64,000 nucleotides of DNA from Nocardia inohanensis NBRC 100128 (GTDB lineage Bacteria > Actinomycetota > Actinomycetes > Mycobacteriales > Mycobacteriaceae): contig NZ_BDBK01000022.1 of assembly GCF_001612945.1 (NCBI RefSeq), positions 1 through 64,000 on the forward strand, given 5' to 3'. Below the pieces are notes generated by a model. It saw only the letters and a list, made by a program, of their open reading frames with translations. It searched no databases and was not told the DNA's origin. Shown here one piece after another: positions 37,383 through 47,243 of this stretch; position 1 is the first letter of the stretch, and the number at the start of each line of letters is the position of its first letter. Position numbers and translations under genes: made by a program.

Positions 37383-40300
37383 TCAGTCGTGGTTCTGGCG
37401 CCGGAGCAGTTCGTTCACGCTCACCGTGCGGCCTTCACCACCACGGTGTTTGCCCTCGTCGTCGGTCTTCTCGGGACGGCGGCGCGCGGACCGGAGATCC
37501 GACATCCACTGCTCGATATTGTTGCTCCGCCCGCCACCCTGGGCCGCGTCCTCGGCGGAGTGGTGAGTCGGCTGATGCTCGGGCGCAGGCGCTTCCGCCT
37601 CCGGTGCAGCGGCCGGTTCCGGGCTCGGCGCCGGACCCCGATCGAAAACCGGAGCCTGATTCGATACCGAACCCTGGTTCGATGCCGCATCTTGGTTCGA
37701 TCCGGGTGCCTGGGTGAACGCCTGGCCTTGGTTCGATCCGGGTGCCTGGGTGAACGCCTGGCCTTGGTTCGATCCGGGTGCCTGGGTGAACGCCTGGCCT
37801 TGGTTCGATCCGGGAGCCTGGCTGGGTGCCTGTCCCTGGTTCGATACCGGGGCCCGGTTCGGTGCCGGTGCGGGAGCCGGCGCCTGGTTCGGATACCGAT
37901 TCGGCGCGGGCGGCGGGGCCTGACCTTCGGCGGCGGGCGGATTCGGCTGGTAGAGCTGCGCCCGCGTCGCCGGATGCGGCGGCACCTTCATCGACGGCGG
38001 CGGCAGCACCCGCTCCGCGCCCACCGGCTTCGGAGTCTCGGACGAATCCTGTTGCGGTGCGGGCGAAACCGGCTGCGAGATCGACGGCAGCGGCTTCGGC
38101 GGGTTGGCTTCGGGAGCGAACGCGCCGTCGCCACCGCGAGTAGCGGCTGCGTCCGGGGTCTCAGGAGCCGGGCGACCCGCGCCGCCGGTGCTCAATCCGG
38201 ACGGCGTGAAGGCCCCGTCGTTCGTGCGATCGCCGGCCGCTGAGTCGCCGGCCGTGGAACCGAACCCGGTTGCTGTGGCACCGCCGAAGTTGGTGGTGGC
38301 TGCGTCGCCGGTGGTGTTAGCGAAGCTGGTCGGTGTGGCACCGCCGAAGCTGGTGGTGGCTGCATCGCCGGTGGTGTTACCGAAGCTGGTCGGTGTGGCA
38401 CCGCCGAAACTGGCGGTGGCTGCATCGCCGGTGGTGTTACCGAACCCGGTTGCTGTGGCACCGCCGAAGCTGGCGGTGGCTGCGTCACCGGACGTGGTAC
38501 CGAAGCCGGTGCTGGCCGAACCGGCTGCGGTGGAACCGAATCCGGTACCGGTCGGGCGGTCCGGGGTGGCGCCGAGGACGGTATCGGCCGTGCGGCTGGT
38601 GGGAGCGCCGAAGCCGGTGCCGTTGCCGCCCGCGAAGCCCGTGGTCGGCGAATTGCCGGGGGAGGAACCGAATCCGGTAGGGCCGGAAGGGGTTTCGGGG
38701 GGCGGCGGTGGCGGGGTGGTCGCGGAGATCACCGGGACGGTCGGCGCCGCATCGGCGATCCGCTGGGTCGGCGCTTCGCTGTCGGCGTCCACCGTGCGCA
38801 CCGGGCGCGGCTTGCGCGCCGGGCGGGCGGGGGTGGTGCCGTCGGCCAGCATGGGGATCTGCATGGTGACCGGGTCGGTGACGGGGGTGGTCTTGACCAG
38901 GTCGACCACTTCACCGCCGCCGGGGCGTTCATCGTCGAGGATGGGTTCGCCGAGCCCGATCTTCTGCTGGATCTTCTTCATCCAGGCCGGCGCCCACCAG
39001 CAGTCGTCACCGAGCAGCTTCATGGTCGCGGGCACCAGCAGCATGCGCAGCACGGTCGCGTCGATGAACAGCGCCGCCACCATGCCGTACGCGATGTACT
39101 GCATCATCACCAGATCGGAGAAGGCGAAGGCGCCGGTCACCACGAGCAGGATCAAAGCGGCCGCGGTGATGATGCGACCGGTCTGAGCCGTACCCGCTCG
39201 CACCGCCTCGGTGGTGCTCGCCCCCTGCGTGCGCGCTTCGACCATGCGGGACAAGAGGAATACCTCGTAGTCCACCGATAGGCCGTAGATGATCGCGATG
39301 ATCAGCACCAGCACCGGCGCGGTGATCGGCTGCGGGGTGAAGTTCAGCAGGGTCGCGCCGTGACCGTCGATGAAGATCCAGGTCAGGATGCCGAGCGTGG
39401 ATCCCAGCCCGAGCGCGCTCATGAGCGCGGCCTTCAACGGCAGCACCAGCGACCCGAAGGTCAGGAACATCAGGATGGTGGTGACCAGCAGGACGATGCC
39501 GATCATCCACGGCATGCGATCGAGCAGCGTGTCGAGGCTGTCCATCTGCATGGCGGGTTGCCCGGTGACCATGACTTCGGCGCCGTCCGGCACCTCCATC
39601 GACCGCAGATAGTTGATGGTCGATTCGGGATGCGCGCTGTCCTCGACGGTCGCCTCGGACACCCACACATTGGAGCCGTTCGGCGGTTTGGCCGGAATGC
39701 CGAACTGGGCGTTCTTCACCAGTCCCGGAGCCTGATTCGCCTGCGACAGGATCGGCCCGATATCCCGGGAGTTGTCGGTGATGATGACCAGCTGCACCGG
39801 ATCCGATTTGCGCAGCGGGAAGGTCTCGTCGAAGTGCTGCTGCGCCAATCGCACCGGATTGTCCGGCGGCAGATAGGTTTCCGAGATACCGCCGAATTGC
39901 AGGTTCTTCACCGGAATGATGAGCAGCAGCAAGCCGATGGTCAGCGGAATCGCGACCTTGAGCGGATGCTTCATCACCCACGCGGTGAGCTTGCCCCAGA
40001 ACCCGGCCTCGACCTCTTCGGCCGTCTTGGTCTTGCGAATCCACTTCAGGCTCAAGCTGTCCACGCGCGGACCCAGAATGCTGAGCAGGGCCGGCAGCAC
40101 GGTCAGCGAGGTGATCATGGCCAGCAGCACCGCGGCGATGGTGCCGTAGGCGACCGACTTCAGGAAGCCCTGCGGGAACAGCAGCATGCCCGCGCTGGCC
40201 GCGATGATCATGGTGGCCGAGGAGCTCACCGTGCGCCCGGCGGTCATCACCGAACGCCGCACGGCCGCCCGGGTGTCGTAACCCTCGGCCAGCTCCTCAC

Positions 40301-41087
40301 GGAATCGGCTGACTATGAACAGGCCGTAGTCGATGGCCAGGCCCAGGCCGATCATCGACACCACGGCCGAGACGAACGAGTTCACCTCGGTGTACTTGGT
40401 CAGCGCCATGATCATGCCGTTGGCGGCGATGATGGTCAGCCCGCCGATGATCAACGGCAGTGCGGCCGCGACGATTCCGCCGAAGATGAAGAACAGCAGC
40501 ACCGCGACCGCGGGCAGCGCCAGCATCTCCATGCGCTTCACATCGCTGGCGATGGTGTTGTTCAGCGTGTAGGCGACCGGTTGCAGACCGCCGACCTCGA
40601 CCGTCACGCCCGGAATGGCGAAGGCGTTCTGGACCGCGGCGTAGGCGGCCAGCATCTCGGTGTCGTTGGTGCCGTTCAGCGCCACGGTCGCGAAGGCGTG
40701 CTTGCGATCGGGGCTGATGGCCTGTGCGACCTGCTGACCGGTATCGGTCTTCCAGGGCGCGACATTGACCTTGGTGATCTGCGAGTACTGCTGCGGCAGC
40801 GCGTTCAGGCTGTCGATGATCTTCTGATTCCACGCCGGATCGTCGACGGTCTGCCCATCGGGCGCGGTGTAGAGCAAGACCACGTCACTGTTGTGATCGC
40901 GGGTGTACACCGAATCCTTGAGCACCGCAGCATGTGTCGACTCCGAGTTCGGATCGAACCATCCGCTGGAGCTGAGGTGGCCCTCTACCCCCAACCCGAA
41001 CCAGCCGAGTGAGAGCAACGCAGCCACCATCACACCCAGAACGGTGTAGCGCAGCTTGTAGACCAGGTCGCCCCAGCGGGTGAACAC
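37383..41087 (-). CDS. mmpL3: MmpL3-type RND transporter
   Basis: A 1234-residue RND transporter that flips trehalose monomycolate across the inner membrane to build the outer mycomembrane. Twelve TM segments and two periplasmic domains fill residues 1-750. The proton-relay Asp-Tyr pairs are seen in LGLAIDYGLF (near 251) and LSVDYEVF (near 604). The neighbours (NYN protein, trmB) match the M. tuberculosis mmpL3 locus, which supports the name. The C-terminal 480 residues are disordered and carry two different tandem repeats, a much longer tail than in M. tuberculosis (944 residues in total). The GTG at 41087 overlaps the NYN stop (TAGTG) and has an AAGGAG Shine-Dalgarno. Confidence 0.9.
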   Translation of the reverse strand: MFTRWGDLVYKLRYTVLGVMVAALLSLGWFGLGVEGHLSSSGWFDPNSESTHAAVLKDSVYTRDHNSDVVLLYTAPDGQTVDDPAWNQKIIDSLNALPQQYSQITKVNVAPWKTDTGQQVAQAISPDRKHAFATVALNGTNDTEMLAAYAAVQNAFAIPGVTVEVGGLQPVAYTLNNTIASDVKRMEMLALPAVAVLLFFIFGGIVAAALPLIIGGLTIIAANGMIMALTKYTEVNSFVSAVVSMIGLGLAIDYGLFIVSRFREELAEGYDTRAAVRRSVMTAGRTVSSSATMIIAASAGMLLFPQGFLKSVAYGTIAAVLLAMITSLTVLPALLSILGPRVDSLSLKWIRKTKTAEEVEAGFWGKLTAWVMKHPLKVAIPLTIGLLLLIIPVKNLQFGGISETYLPPDNPVRLAQQHFDETFPLRKSDPVQLVIITDNSRDIGPILSQANQAPGLVKNAQFGIPAKPPNGSNVWVSEATVEDSAHPESTINYLRSMEVPDGAEVMVTGQPAMQMDSLDTLLDRMPWMIGIVLLVTTILMFLTFGSLVLPLKAALMSALGLGSTLGILTWIFIDGHGATLLNFTPQPITAPVLVLIIAIIYGLSVDYEVFLLSRMVEARTQGASTTEAVRAGTAQTGRIITAAALILLVVTGAFAFSDLVMMQYIAYGMVAALFIDATVLRMLLVPATMKLLGDDCWWAPAWMKKIQQKIGLGEPILDDERPGGGEVVDLVKTTPVTDPVTMQIPMLADGTTPARPARKPRPVRTVDADSEAPTQRIADAAPTVPVISATTPPPPPPETPSGPTGFGSSPGNSPTTGFAGGNGTGFGAPTSRTADTVLGATPDRPTGTGFGSTAAGSASTGFGTTSGDAATASFGGATATGFGNTTGDAATASFGGATPTSFGNTTGDAATTSFGGATPTSFANTTGDAATTNFGGATATGFGSTAGDSAAGDRTNDGAFTPSGLSTGGAGRPAPETPDAAATRGGDGAFAPEANPPKPLPSISQPVSPAPQQDSSETPKPVGAERVLPPPSMKVPPHPATRAQLYQPNPPAAEGQAPPPAPNRYPNQAPAPAPAPNRAPVSNQGQAPSQAPGSNQGQAFTQAPGSNQGQAFTQAPGSNQGQAFTQAPGSNQDAASNQGSVSNQAPVFDRGPAPSPEPAAAPEAEAPAPEHQPTHHSAEDAAQGGGRSNNIEQWMSDLRSARRRPEKTDDEGKHRGGEGRTVSVNELLRRQNHD
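37694..37837 (-). repeat. 36-bp in-frame tandem repeat in mmpL3
   Basis: Four units at 37694, 37730, 37766 and 37802, the first three identical or nearly so, encode GSNQGQAFTQAP. They lie in the disordered C-terminal tail. A multiple of three keeps the frame, so copy number can vary without loss of the protein. Confidence 0.9.
38269..38508 (-). repeat. 60-bp in-frame tandem repeat in mmpL3
   Basis: Four units starting at 38269, 38329, 38389 and 38449 encode 20-residue repeats of the form FGGATxTxFxNTTGDAATxS. The copies differ at a few positions, so they are older than the 36-bp set. They form part of the Gly/Thr/Phe-rich tail. Confidence 0.9.
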
Positions 41088-41836
41088 TAAGCGACTCCTT
41101 GAGCGGGGCGGGAGGTGAGCAGTGCTGACAGCGGCCGGAACGGCTGCAACCATGCTCCCTCGTCGGGCAGCGACTCGAGGCTGACCCTGGGCAGGGGTTC
41201 ACGGAACACGCCCGGGATGTCCTCGAGGTCGATGAACTCGAGAATATCCGACGTGACCGCCCAGCTCGCGTGCTCGCGGAATCCCAGTACTTGGACGGGG
41301 ACGCCGGTACTGGCGATTTCCTCGAGCGGTGCGCGGAAGGCCTGTCCATCGGCGGAGGCGACCATGATGCCGGCCAGCCCCGCGCCGCGGCGGCGTAGCT
41401 CGATGTGGCCCAGCATATCGCTGTCGACGTCGGAATCTTCGTCGATTTTGGGTTTTGCGAAGACGGCGTAGCCGACATTGCGCAGCGCTTCCACCCACGG
41501 CCGCACCACATCCGCGGTGCCGGGCGCGATATTGGTGAAAACGGTGGCTTCGGGTTCGACGCGGGTGACGCTGCCGACCGACAATTCGGCGGTGCGGGCC
41601 AGCAGCCAGCGGCCGAGGGCATCGAAGCGCGGGCGGTAAGCGGCGGTGGGCCGGCCGCCGAGAATGGCGCCGAGGCCCATATCGAGGTTCGGCGCATCCC
41701 ACACCAGCAGGACGCGGCGCACATCGGTATTGGTACCGCCGAGGGCCGGAGTGACCGTTAGTTCCGCCGACGAGGAGGTGCCGTGCATTATTTCGGCAAC
41801 ATCCGCGACCTCGCGGGCCATTTCACTGACGCTCAT
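41087..41836 (-). CDS. NYN/PIN-like domain protein (Rv0207c-type)
   Basis: A 249-residue protein with a NYN (LabA/DUF88-like) fold: VLLVWDAPNLDMGLGAILGG at about residues 40-59, then ASADGQAFRAPLEE with the second acidic motif. NYN domains are nuclease-like; whether the catalytic Asp residues are all kept cannot be settled by eye. The start ATG 41836 overlaps the trmB stop (ATGA), and its stop overlaps the mmpL3 start, so all three are translated together. The same order occurs in M. tuberculosis. Confidence 0.85.
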   Translation of the reverse strand: MSVSEMAREVADVAEIMHGTSSSAELTVTPALGGTNTDVRRVLLVWDAPNLDMGLGAILGGRPTAAYRPRFDALGRWLLARTAELSVGSVTRVEPEATVFTNIAPGTADVVRPWVEALRNVGYAVFAKPKIDEDSDVDSDMLGHIELRRRGAGLAGIMVASADGQAFRAPLEEIASTGVPVQVLGFREHASWAVTSDILEFIDLEDIPGVFREPLPRVSLESLPDEGAWLQPFRPLSALLTSRPAQGVA

Positions 41837-42636
41837 GATTCGATCTTCCCCCAAATGAACTCGGTGATGGCGCTGCCCGCGCTGAGTCCTTTTCTTTCGA
41901 ACTTGGTAATCGGGCGTTCAAAACCGATCGGTGCGTTTTCGCGATAGGCCTCCGGATCACCGCCGGTGGCTTCATTCATGCCGATGAACTGGGATTCTCC
42001 CTTACCCACCTCGGCAATCCACTCCGCGTAATCGGCGTGGTCCGTCGCAACATGCAACACGCCGCCCGGTTTCAGACGACTCGCGATCAAAGACAGGGTG
42101 GCCGGCTGCAACAGCCGCCGCTTGTGATGACGCGCCTTCGGCCACGGGTCCGGGAAGAACACTCGGACACCCGTCAGCGATTCGGGAGCAATCATATTTT
42201 CCAGGACATCCACGGCATCGCCGCGCAGCAGCCGAATATTGTCGATGCCTTCGCGTTCCACCCGCTGCACCAGCTGGGCCAGACCCGGGCGATAGACCTC
42301 GATGCCGATCAGATTGAACTGCGGCTCGGCCTGCGCCATGGCCGCCGTCGCGGTGCCGGTGCCGCAGCCGATCTCGATGATCAGCGGCGCGGGACGCCCG
42401 AACCAGGCGTCGGCATCGAGCTTGTCGTCGGACACGTCGCGGCCGATGACCGGCCACATCCGATCCCAGGACGCCTCCTGCGTCGCGGAGATGGCGCCGC
42501 GGCGGGAGCGGAAACTGGTGACCCGGGGGAAGAGTCGATGCCCGGTGGGGTGATCGGAGTCACCGGCGGCTCCGGCGGACCCCGCCCCGGGAACTGGCTC
42601 GGCAGTGTGGTTCGCGGCGTCGTTCACGGCGTCCAT
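41833..42636 (-). CDS. trmB: tRNA (guanine-N7-)-methyltransferase
   Basis: A 267-residue SAM-dependent enzyme that makes m7G46 in tRNA. The SAM motif is IEIGCGTGTATAAMA, and the family signature FFPDPWPKARHHKRRL is complete. An N-terminal disordered extension of about 45 residues precedes the domain. The ATG that gives MDAVNDAANH is chosen; the longer reading to 42807 enters the lipase gene region. First gene of the trmB-NYN-mmpL3 operon. Confidence 0.93.
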   Translation of the reverse strand: MDAVNDAANHTAEPVPGAGSAGAAGDSDHPTGHRLFPRVTSFRSRRGAISATQEASWDRMWPVIGRDVSDDKLDADAWFGRPAPLIIEIGCGTGTATAAMAQAEPQFNLIGIEVYRPGLAQLVQRVEREGIDNIRLLRGDAVDVLENMIAPESLTGVRVFFPDPWPKARHHKRRLLQPATLSLIASRLKPGGVLHVATDHADYAEWIAEVGKGESQFIGMNEATGGDPEAYRENAPIGFERPITKFERKGLSAGSAITEFIWGKIES

Positions 42637-42695
42637 TGTCCAGTATTGGATCTTTAGCGCAGCAATCGACCACGCGATGCCGCGTGCGCTCAACC

Positions 42696-44189
42696 TCAGG
42701 CTGCCAGCTCCGCCGTCTCCCCGGGGACCTGCGCGGACACCTGCCGCAACGGCCTGCCCAACGTGACTCGCATTGCGGTAGTTGCCATTTCCACCATGCT
42801 GCGCCACTGGGCCGGAGCCAGTGCTACCGACCAGACAGTCTTGGTTGTGGGTTCTGTGAGAGTTTTACCGGCGATCCGATCGGCCAGCCAATCCAGGCTC
42901 AGCGGAGTCGAGAGCGGCAGCAGCGAGAAATGCTCGCTGAGCCGATCGCGCAGGTACCAGACCGCGGCGCCGGCCGCGCGATACCGCTCGACCTGACCGT
43001 CGATGCCCGCGATCGGAATGATCTGGTCACGCACCGGCTGCACCACCAGCACCGGGCAGGCCGGGGCGGAGTTGCCCAGGCGGATGTCGTCGAACATCGG
43101 CTCCAGGCTCGGCAGGATCTCGGAGAGCGGGCGATGCAGGTAGTCGTCCAGGTGGCGGCCGACCAGCAGCGGCAGCACCGCGATCGGGCCCAGGCTCTGC
43201 GCGCGCTCCAGCAGGCGATGGCCGGCCTCGGTGAGATCCGCGCGCATCACCTCGGCGAGTTGCGGATACACCCGGCGCAGCGCGGCGATCACGATGGCCG
43301 GGAAACCGGCGAAGGTGCCGCCGTTGAGGCTCAGGAACACCTCGCGCGGGTCACCGACCGGGGCGCCCAGCACCGCGCCGACGATATTCAGCTCGGGGGC
43401 GTACCGCGGGGCCATCTCGATCGCCCACGAACTGGCCATGCCGCCACCGGAATAGCCCCAGACGGCGACCTTGGTATCCGAGCGCAGGCTCATCGGCGCG
43501 AAGCGCAGGGCAGCGCGCACGCCGTCCAGCGCGCGGTAGCCGGGTTCGCGGGCCGCGCCGAAATTACCGTGCGGCCCTTCGTGATCCGCGATGCTGACCG
43601 CCCAGCCGCGGCGCAGAGCGCCGGCCACCAGCAGCCATTCCAGCTGGGTGATGGAGCCGGGCGCGAGCGCGCCGCGGCGCAGCGCGTAGGACGGCGCGCA
43701 GCGATCGGTGACCGCGTCCATCGCCGACTGGAAGGCCAGCAGCGGCCGATCCGGGTCCGGCTCAGCGCCTTTCGGCAGCAGCACGGTGGTGATCGCGACC
43801 TCGGGGCGGCCGTGCAGGTCGTTGGAGCGGTAGAGCAGCTGCCAGGCGGTGACCTGCTGCGGGACCACGCCGAACAGGGCCACCTCCACTTCGCGGCTGC
43901 GCAGGATGGTGCCGGGCGCGTGCGCGGCGAAACCGGCGGGGGCGCGCAGGAAGGGGTCGCGGCTGGGCGGCAGCGGGCGTTCGGGGCCGAAATCGGCGGC
44001 CTCGCCGGTGTGCGACCACGGATCGGACTGCCTTGCGGCATCCCGGTTCCGGCGCACGCTGTGCCCGATCGCGCTGAAGGCGATGCTGCCGGCCGTGCCG
44101 TGCACCGGGTGCAGCGGCGCGCAGGTCCCGCCGGAACGGCCATCGCCTTCCGCCGCGCCGTGATCGATGACGTCAGCGTCGACGCTCAT
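42696..44189 (-). CDS. Secretory lipase (LIP) family protein
   Basis: A 497-residue alpha/beta hydrolase of the LIP (secretory lipase) family. The nucleophile motif is GYSGGG, and family blocks include WQLLYRSND, PLLAFQSAMDAV and IADHEGPHGNF. Unlike many relatives it shows no clear signal peptide, so secretion is doubtful. ATG 44189 is preferred to the longer reading because GGGAGG lies 5 nt upstream. Its substrate is probably an ester or acylglycerol. Confidence 0.87.
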   Translation of the reverse strand: MSVDADVIDHGAAEGDGRSGGTCAPLHPVHGTAGSIAFSAIGHSVRRNRDAARQSDPWSHTGEAADFGPERPLPPSRDPFLRAPAGFAAHAPGTILRSREVEVALFGVVPQQVTAWQLLYRSNDLHGRPEVAITTVLLPKGAEPDPDRPLLAFQSAMDAVTDRCAPSYALRRGALAPGSITQLEWLLVAGALRRGWAVSIADHEGPHGNFGAAREPGYRALDGVRAALRFAPMSLRSDTKVAVWGYSGGGMASSWAIEMAPRYAPELNIVGAVLGAPVGDPREVFLSLNGGTFAGFPAIVIAALRRVYPQLAEVMRADLTEAGHRLLERAQSLGPIAVLPLLVGRHLDDYLHRPLSEILPSLEPMFDDIRLGNSAPACPVLVVQPVRDQIIPIAGIDGQVERYRAAGAAVWYLRDRLSEHFSLLPLSTPLSLDWLADRIAGKTLTEPTTKTVWSVALAPAQWRSMVEMATTAMRVTLGRPLRQVSAQVPGETAELAA

Positions 44190-44450
44190 CGCAACCTCCC
44201 TGCTCAGCTCGCGGGCAGGGGCCGGGACCTGATGGTGCCGAACGCTGACGCCGCGTATCGGCGCAACTGCCGACCGATTCCAAACGGTAGGTGAATCCGG
44301 GATATATGTGAAGAGGTGTTGCACCGAATTGTGCTGTCGCACAGGTGGACCGCGAACGCACAGTCACCCCTCACATCCGGTGAGCTGACCTGCGGTCATA
44401 CCCGATCCGAATCTCCCGCACGGCCCGTCCGCGACCGTTAGGCTGCCGCT

Positions 44451-45125
44451 GTGCCGCCAGGGCGATCCCCGCGCATCCAGGTCACCGGCCGCGCCCGCGC
44501 GGGCAAAACCACCGTCCGAAGTGCGCTCTCCCTCATCTCCGCCGAGGAAACCCGGCCGCTCGACCAACCCGGGCAACCGAACCCGCCCCTGGACGCCGAC
44601 GTACTCCTCTATGTCCTGCCCGGTTCCCTGCAACCGGCCGACCGCGCCGTCCTCGCCGCACTCCCACCCGACCGCACCCTTGTCCTGCTCAACAAAGCCG
44701 ACACCATCGGAATCCACTGCCACGAAGCCGCGGAAACCGCCGAAACCTATTCCGCCACAGTGTCTCTCCCCGTCTACCCGATCATCGCCGACCTGGCCGC
44801 CCGCACCCGCTCCGGCATCCTCACCGACGCCGATCTGCGCACCCTGCACCGCCATCGGCACCGCACCGACCCCGCCTTCACCCTCACCCCCGACCTCTTC
44901 ACCCATCCCGGCCTCGCCCCCGACGCCCCCGCCCGCCGCGCCCTGCTCGACCGCTGGGGCCTGTACGGCATCGCCTGCGCCCGCACCGCCCTCCGCCACG
45001 CCCCCACCCTCGATGCCCGCGCCCTCCGCCAAATCCTGCACTGCGCCAGCGGCATCGACCCCGTGCACCACCACCTGCACCGCCTCTACCAGGAAACAGC
45101 CGCCCGCTTGGCCGCCACCGAATGA
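44451..45125 (+). CDS. Small P-loop GTPase-like protein (Rv0209-type position)
   Basis: A 224-residue protein with a Walker A (GRARAGKTT, residues 13-21), a region like G3 replaced by LDADVLLYVLPG, and a G4 motif NKAD. This suggests a compact GTPase. The position between the trmB/mmpL3 block and pckA matches Rv0209 of M. tuberculosis, though homology is not proven. The GTG at 44451 has TAGGCT 6 nt upstream (leaderless). It is followed 27 bp later by a dynamin-like gene. Confidence 0.7.
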   Translation: MPPGRSPRIQVTGRARAGKTTVRSALSLISAEETRPLDQPGQPNPPLDADVLLYVLPGSLQPADRAVLAALPPDRTLVLLNKADTIGIHCHEAAETAETYSATVSLPVYPIIADLAARTRSGILTDADLRTLHRHRHRTDPAFTLTPDLFTHPGLAPDAPARRALLDRWGLYGIACARTALRHAPTLDARALRQILHCASGIDPVHHHLHRLYQETAARLAATE

Positions 45126-45152
45126 CGCGGAAATGGCTGCGCCCGGTGGCGG

Positions 45153-47174
45153 GTGGTGGCGCCAAGCCGCGAGCCCCGGCAGAACGAATCAGTAGTGGTG
45201 GACAGCGAGTTCGACGACGCGGCCCAGCCGGGTTTCCGAGGCCCGGCCGGTTCACTCGACCTGCCCGAACCCGTTCACCCGCAGCTGCGGGGTACGTCGA
45301 TCGATCGGACCGCCGATCACGTGCCCTTCGCCTTGACCGGTGACTCGAGCCCGGTACCAGGTGAGACACGGAAGTCGCCGGGTGCTCTCGCGCAAGAACG
45401 GCCGGTCACCGAGGCCGCGGACGGGACCGACGGGGCAGCGGGCGTGGAACCTCGCACGGTGCAGCAGAAGCCGCGATCGAGTTCGGCGCCGGAGGCTGTG
45501 GATGAATGTGCAGAACCATCGCAGGGACCGATAAGCGCGGGCGGGCCGGTCGAGAGTGCCGGGTCCGGTGACGCTGTCACGATCGCGGGGCTCCCGGAGC
45601 GGGCCGCGGGGGTGGTCGCGCGGTGGAATCCACACGGGATGGAACTGCTGCGCGCGTTGGACACCGGTGGGGCGGGCCGCGGTGGGGAAGTGGCGCTGTT
45701 GGGAACCGGCGCGGAGGTGAACACGACACTGCTGCGGACCGAGCTTGCTCGATTCGCGCCGCACGTGGATGTCTGTGTCGGCGCGGCGAATCACGGGTTC
45801 GAAGTGGGTCCGGCGCGTAGGGAGCCGGGAGCGCATACCGGGCCGGAGCTGCCGGTGCCGGTGGCACTGGTGGTGCTGGAGGGTGGGGCGCCGATCGGGG
45901 CGGGACTGCTGGCCGTGCTCGCGGGCTTGATCGCGGACGGGACGCGGATCGTGTTCGCATTGGATGGGATTCACGCGCACGGTGAGTGGCAGGAGGTGCG
46001 CGGGCTCGATACCGAGTTGTTGCGCGCGGCCGGGCTGGCGGCCGAGATCGTGCCGGTGTCGGTGCGGATGGCGATGGTGGCGCGGGCGAACGGTGATGCG
46101 GCGCTGCTGGATCGGTCGGGGCTGGGGTTGTTGCACGCGCGGTTGGTGGCGGCGGTCGGGGCGGGTGCGGCGGCCGACCAGGTGGCGATCATGCGGGAAC
46201 GGGTGCTCGCCGAGACACGGCGGCGGATCGGGGCCGAGCTGGAGAAATTGCGGACGGGGCGGGATGTGGCGGCCTTGCGCGAGGAGCGGGCGGCGCTGCT
46301 GGCGGTGGGGGACGGCGGGCGCGGAACGGCCGTGTCCACCTTGCGGAATCGGCTTCAGCTGGCGCGGGTGGATCTGCTGCATGAGACCGGGGCGCGGATT
46401 CGGGCGCTGAACGCCGCGGTGCGGGTGGAGTTGGAGCGGTTGCCGGCGCGCGAGCGGGCGGGGTTTCCGGCGCGTTTGCAGTGCTCAGTGGAGAAACTCA
46501 CATATGAGATGGATCGCGCGGTGCGGCAGCGCGTCGGCGAGCTGTCGATGCAGCTCGATCAGGCGAAACACGCAGCGGCCGCGCTCCCGCCCACCGGGTC
46601 GAATTCGCGCCGCGGGGAGGCGATTCCGCGTCTGTCGCCGGAGGCGGCCGGAGCCTTCCCGGGGCCGGAGCCGGGCGGGCCGATGCGGCGAGCGCAGCCG
46701 CCACCGCGGGTGGGGGCGGATCCGGAACCGCGGCGACGGGGTGTCGAAGATCATTTGATGATCGCGGCGGGAGCGTCGGCCGGGCTCGGGGTGGGGCGCT
46801 TCGTGGTGGCTCCGCTGGCGTGGTGGGAAGCCCTCGACTACGCGATCATGCCGGTCAGTCTTCTCCTCGGTGTCGTGGTGGCGGGTTGGCTGGTGCGGGC
46901 GCGCGGGCAACTGGCTGAGCGTGCTCATTTACGGCAATGGGTGGCGGATGCGCTAGTCAATGTGAAGGCACAGCTGGAACAGCGGGTGGCGACGGCGCTG
47001 GTGGAGACCGAGGAACGGCTCACCGATCGGGTGGTGCGGGAGAGCGCCGCCTGCCTGGTCGAAACCGACCTTCGGGTAGGGGAATTGGAGGCGGAGCTGC
47101 GGTCGGCGGCGCAGCGGCGACCCGGCTTGACGGCGGCATGCGAACGTGACCTTGCCGCACTCGAATTCGCATAG
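45153..47174 (+). CDS. Dynamin-like protein (Rv0210-type)
   Basis: A 673-residue protein with a disordered N-terminus (about 1-130), a P-loop-like domain with a degenerate nucleotide site (LLGTGAEVNTTLLR, then ALVVLEGGAP and IVFALDG), long helical segments rich in Arg/Glu (about 290-460), two adjacent TM segments (about 530-580) and a C-terminal coiled coil. This order recalls bacterial dynamin-like proteins such as IniA/IniC, and the location before pckA fits Rv0210. The first 14 or so residues are uncertain, since GTGs at 45195 and 45198 are alternatives. It probably works with the adjacent small GTPase-like protein at the membrane. Confidence 0.65.
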   Translation: MVAPSREPRQNESVVVDSEFDDAAQPGFRGPAGSLDLPEPVHPQLRGTSIDRTADHVPFALTGDSSPVPGETRKSPGALAQERPVTEAADGTDGAAGVEPRTVQQKPRSSSAPEAVDECAEPSQGPISAGGPVESAGSGDAVTIAGLPERAAGVVARWNPHGMELLRALDTGGAGRGGEVALLGTGAEVNTTLLRTELARFAPHVDVCVGAANHGFEVGPARREPGAHTGPELPVPVALVVLEGGAPIGAGLLAVLAGLIADGTRIVFALDGIHAHGEWQEVRGLDTELLRAAGLAAEIVPVSVRMAMVARANGDAALLDRSGLGLLHARLVAAVGAGAAADQVAIMRERVLAETRRRIGAELEKLRTGRDVAALREERAALLAVGDGGRGTAVSTLRNRLQLARVDLLHETGARIRALNAAVRVELERLPARERAGFPARLQCSVEKLTYEMDRAVRQRVGELSMQLDQAKHAAAALPPTGSNSRRGEAIPRLSPEAAGAFPGPEPGGPMRRAQPPPRVGADPEPRRRGVEDHLMIAAGASAGLGVGRFVVAPLAWWEALDYAIMPVSLLLGVVVAGWLVRARGQLAERAHLRQWVADALVNVKAQLEQRVATALVETEERLTDRVVRESAACLVETDLRVGELEAELRSAAQRRPGLTAACERDLAALEFA

Positions 47175-47243
47175 CGGCTGGTCGGAGGTTTCGACCCGGT
47201 ACCGACTGGACAACCCGATTCCATCCACCCGGATATATGGCGT

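Noticed and set aside
37694..37837. CRISPR-like repeat array
   Set aside because: Units are contiguous 36-bp in-frame repeats without spacers, inside mmpL3.
39360..41012. 550-residue ORF antisense to mmpL3
   Set aside because: Shadow frame, rich in His, Gln, Arg and Gly; no domain and no start signals.
42636..44294. 552-residue ORF antisense to the lipase-family gene
   Set aside because: Same third-position artefact; the opposite frame encodes a clear alpha/beta hydrolase.
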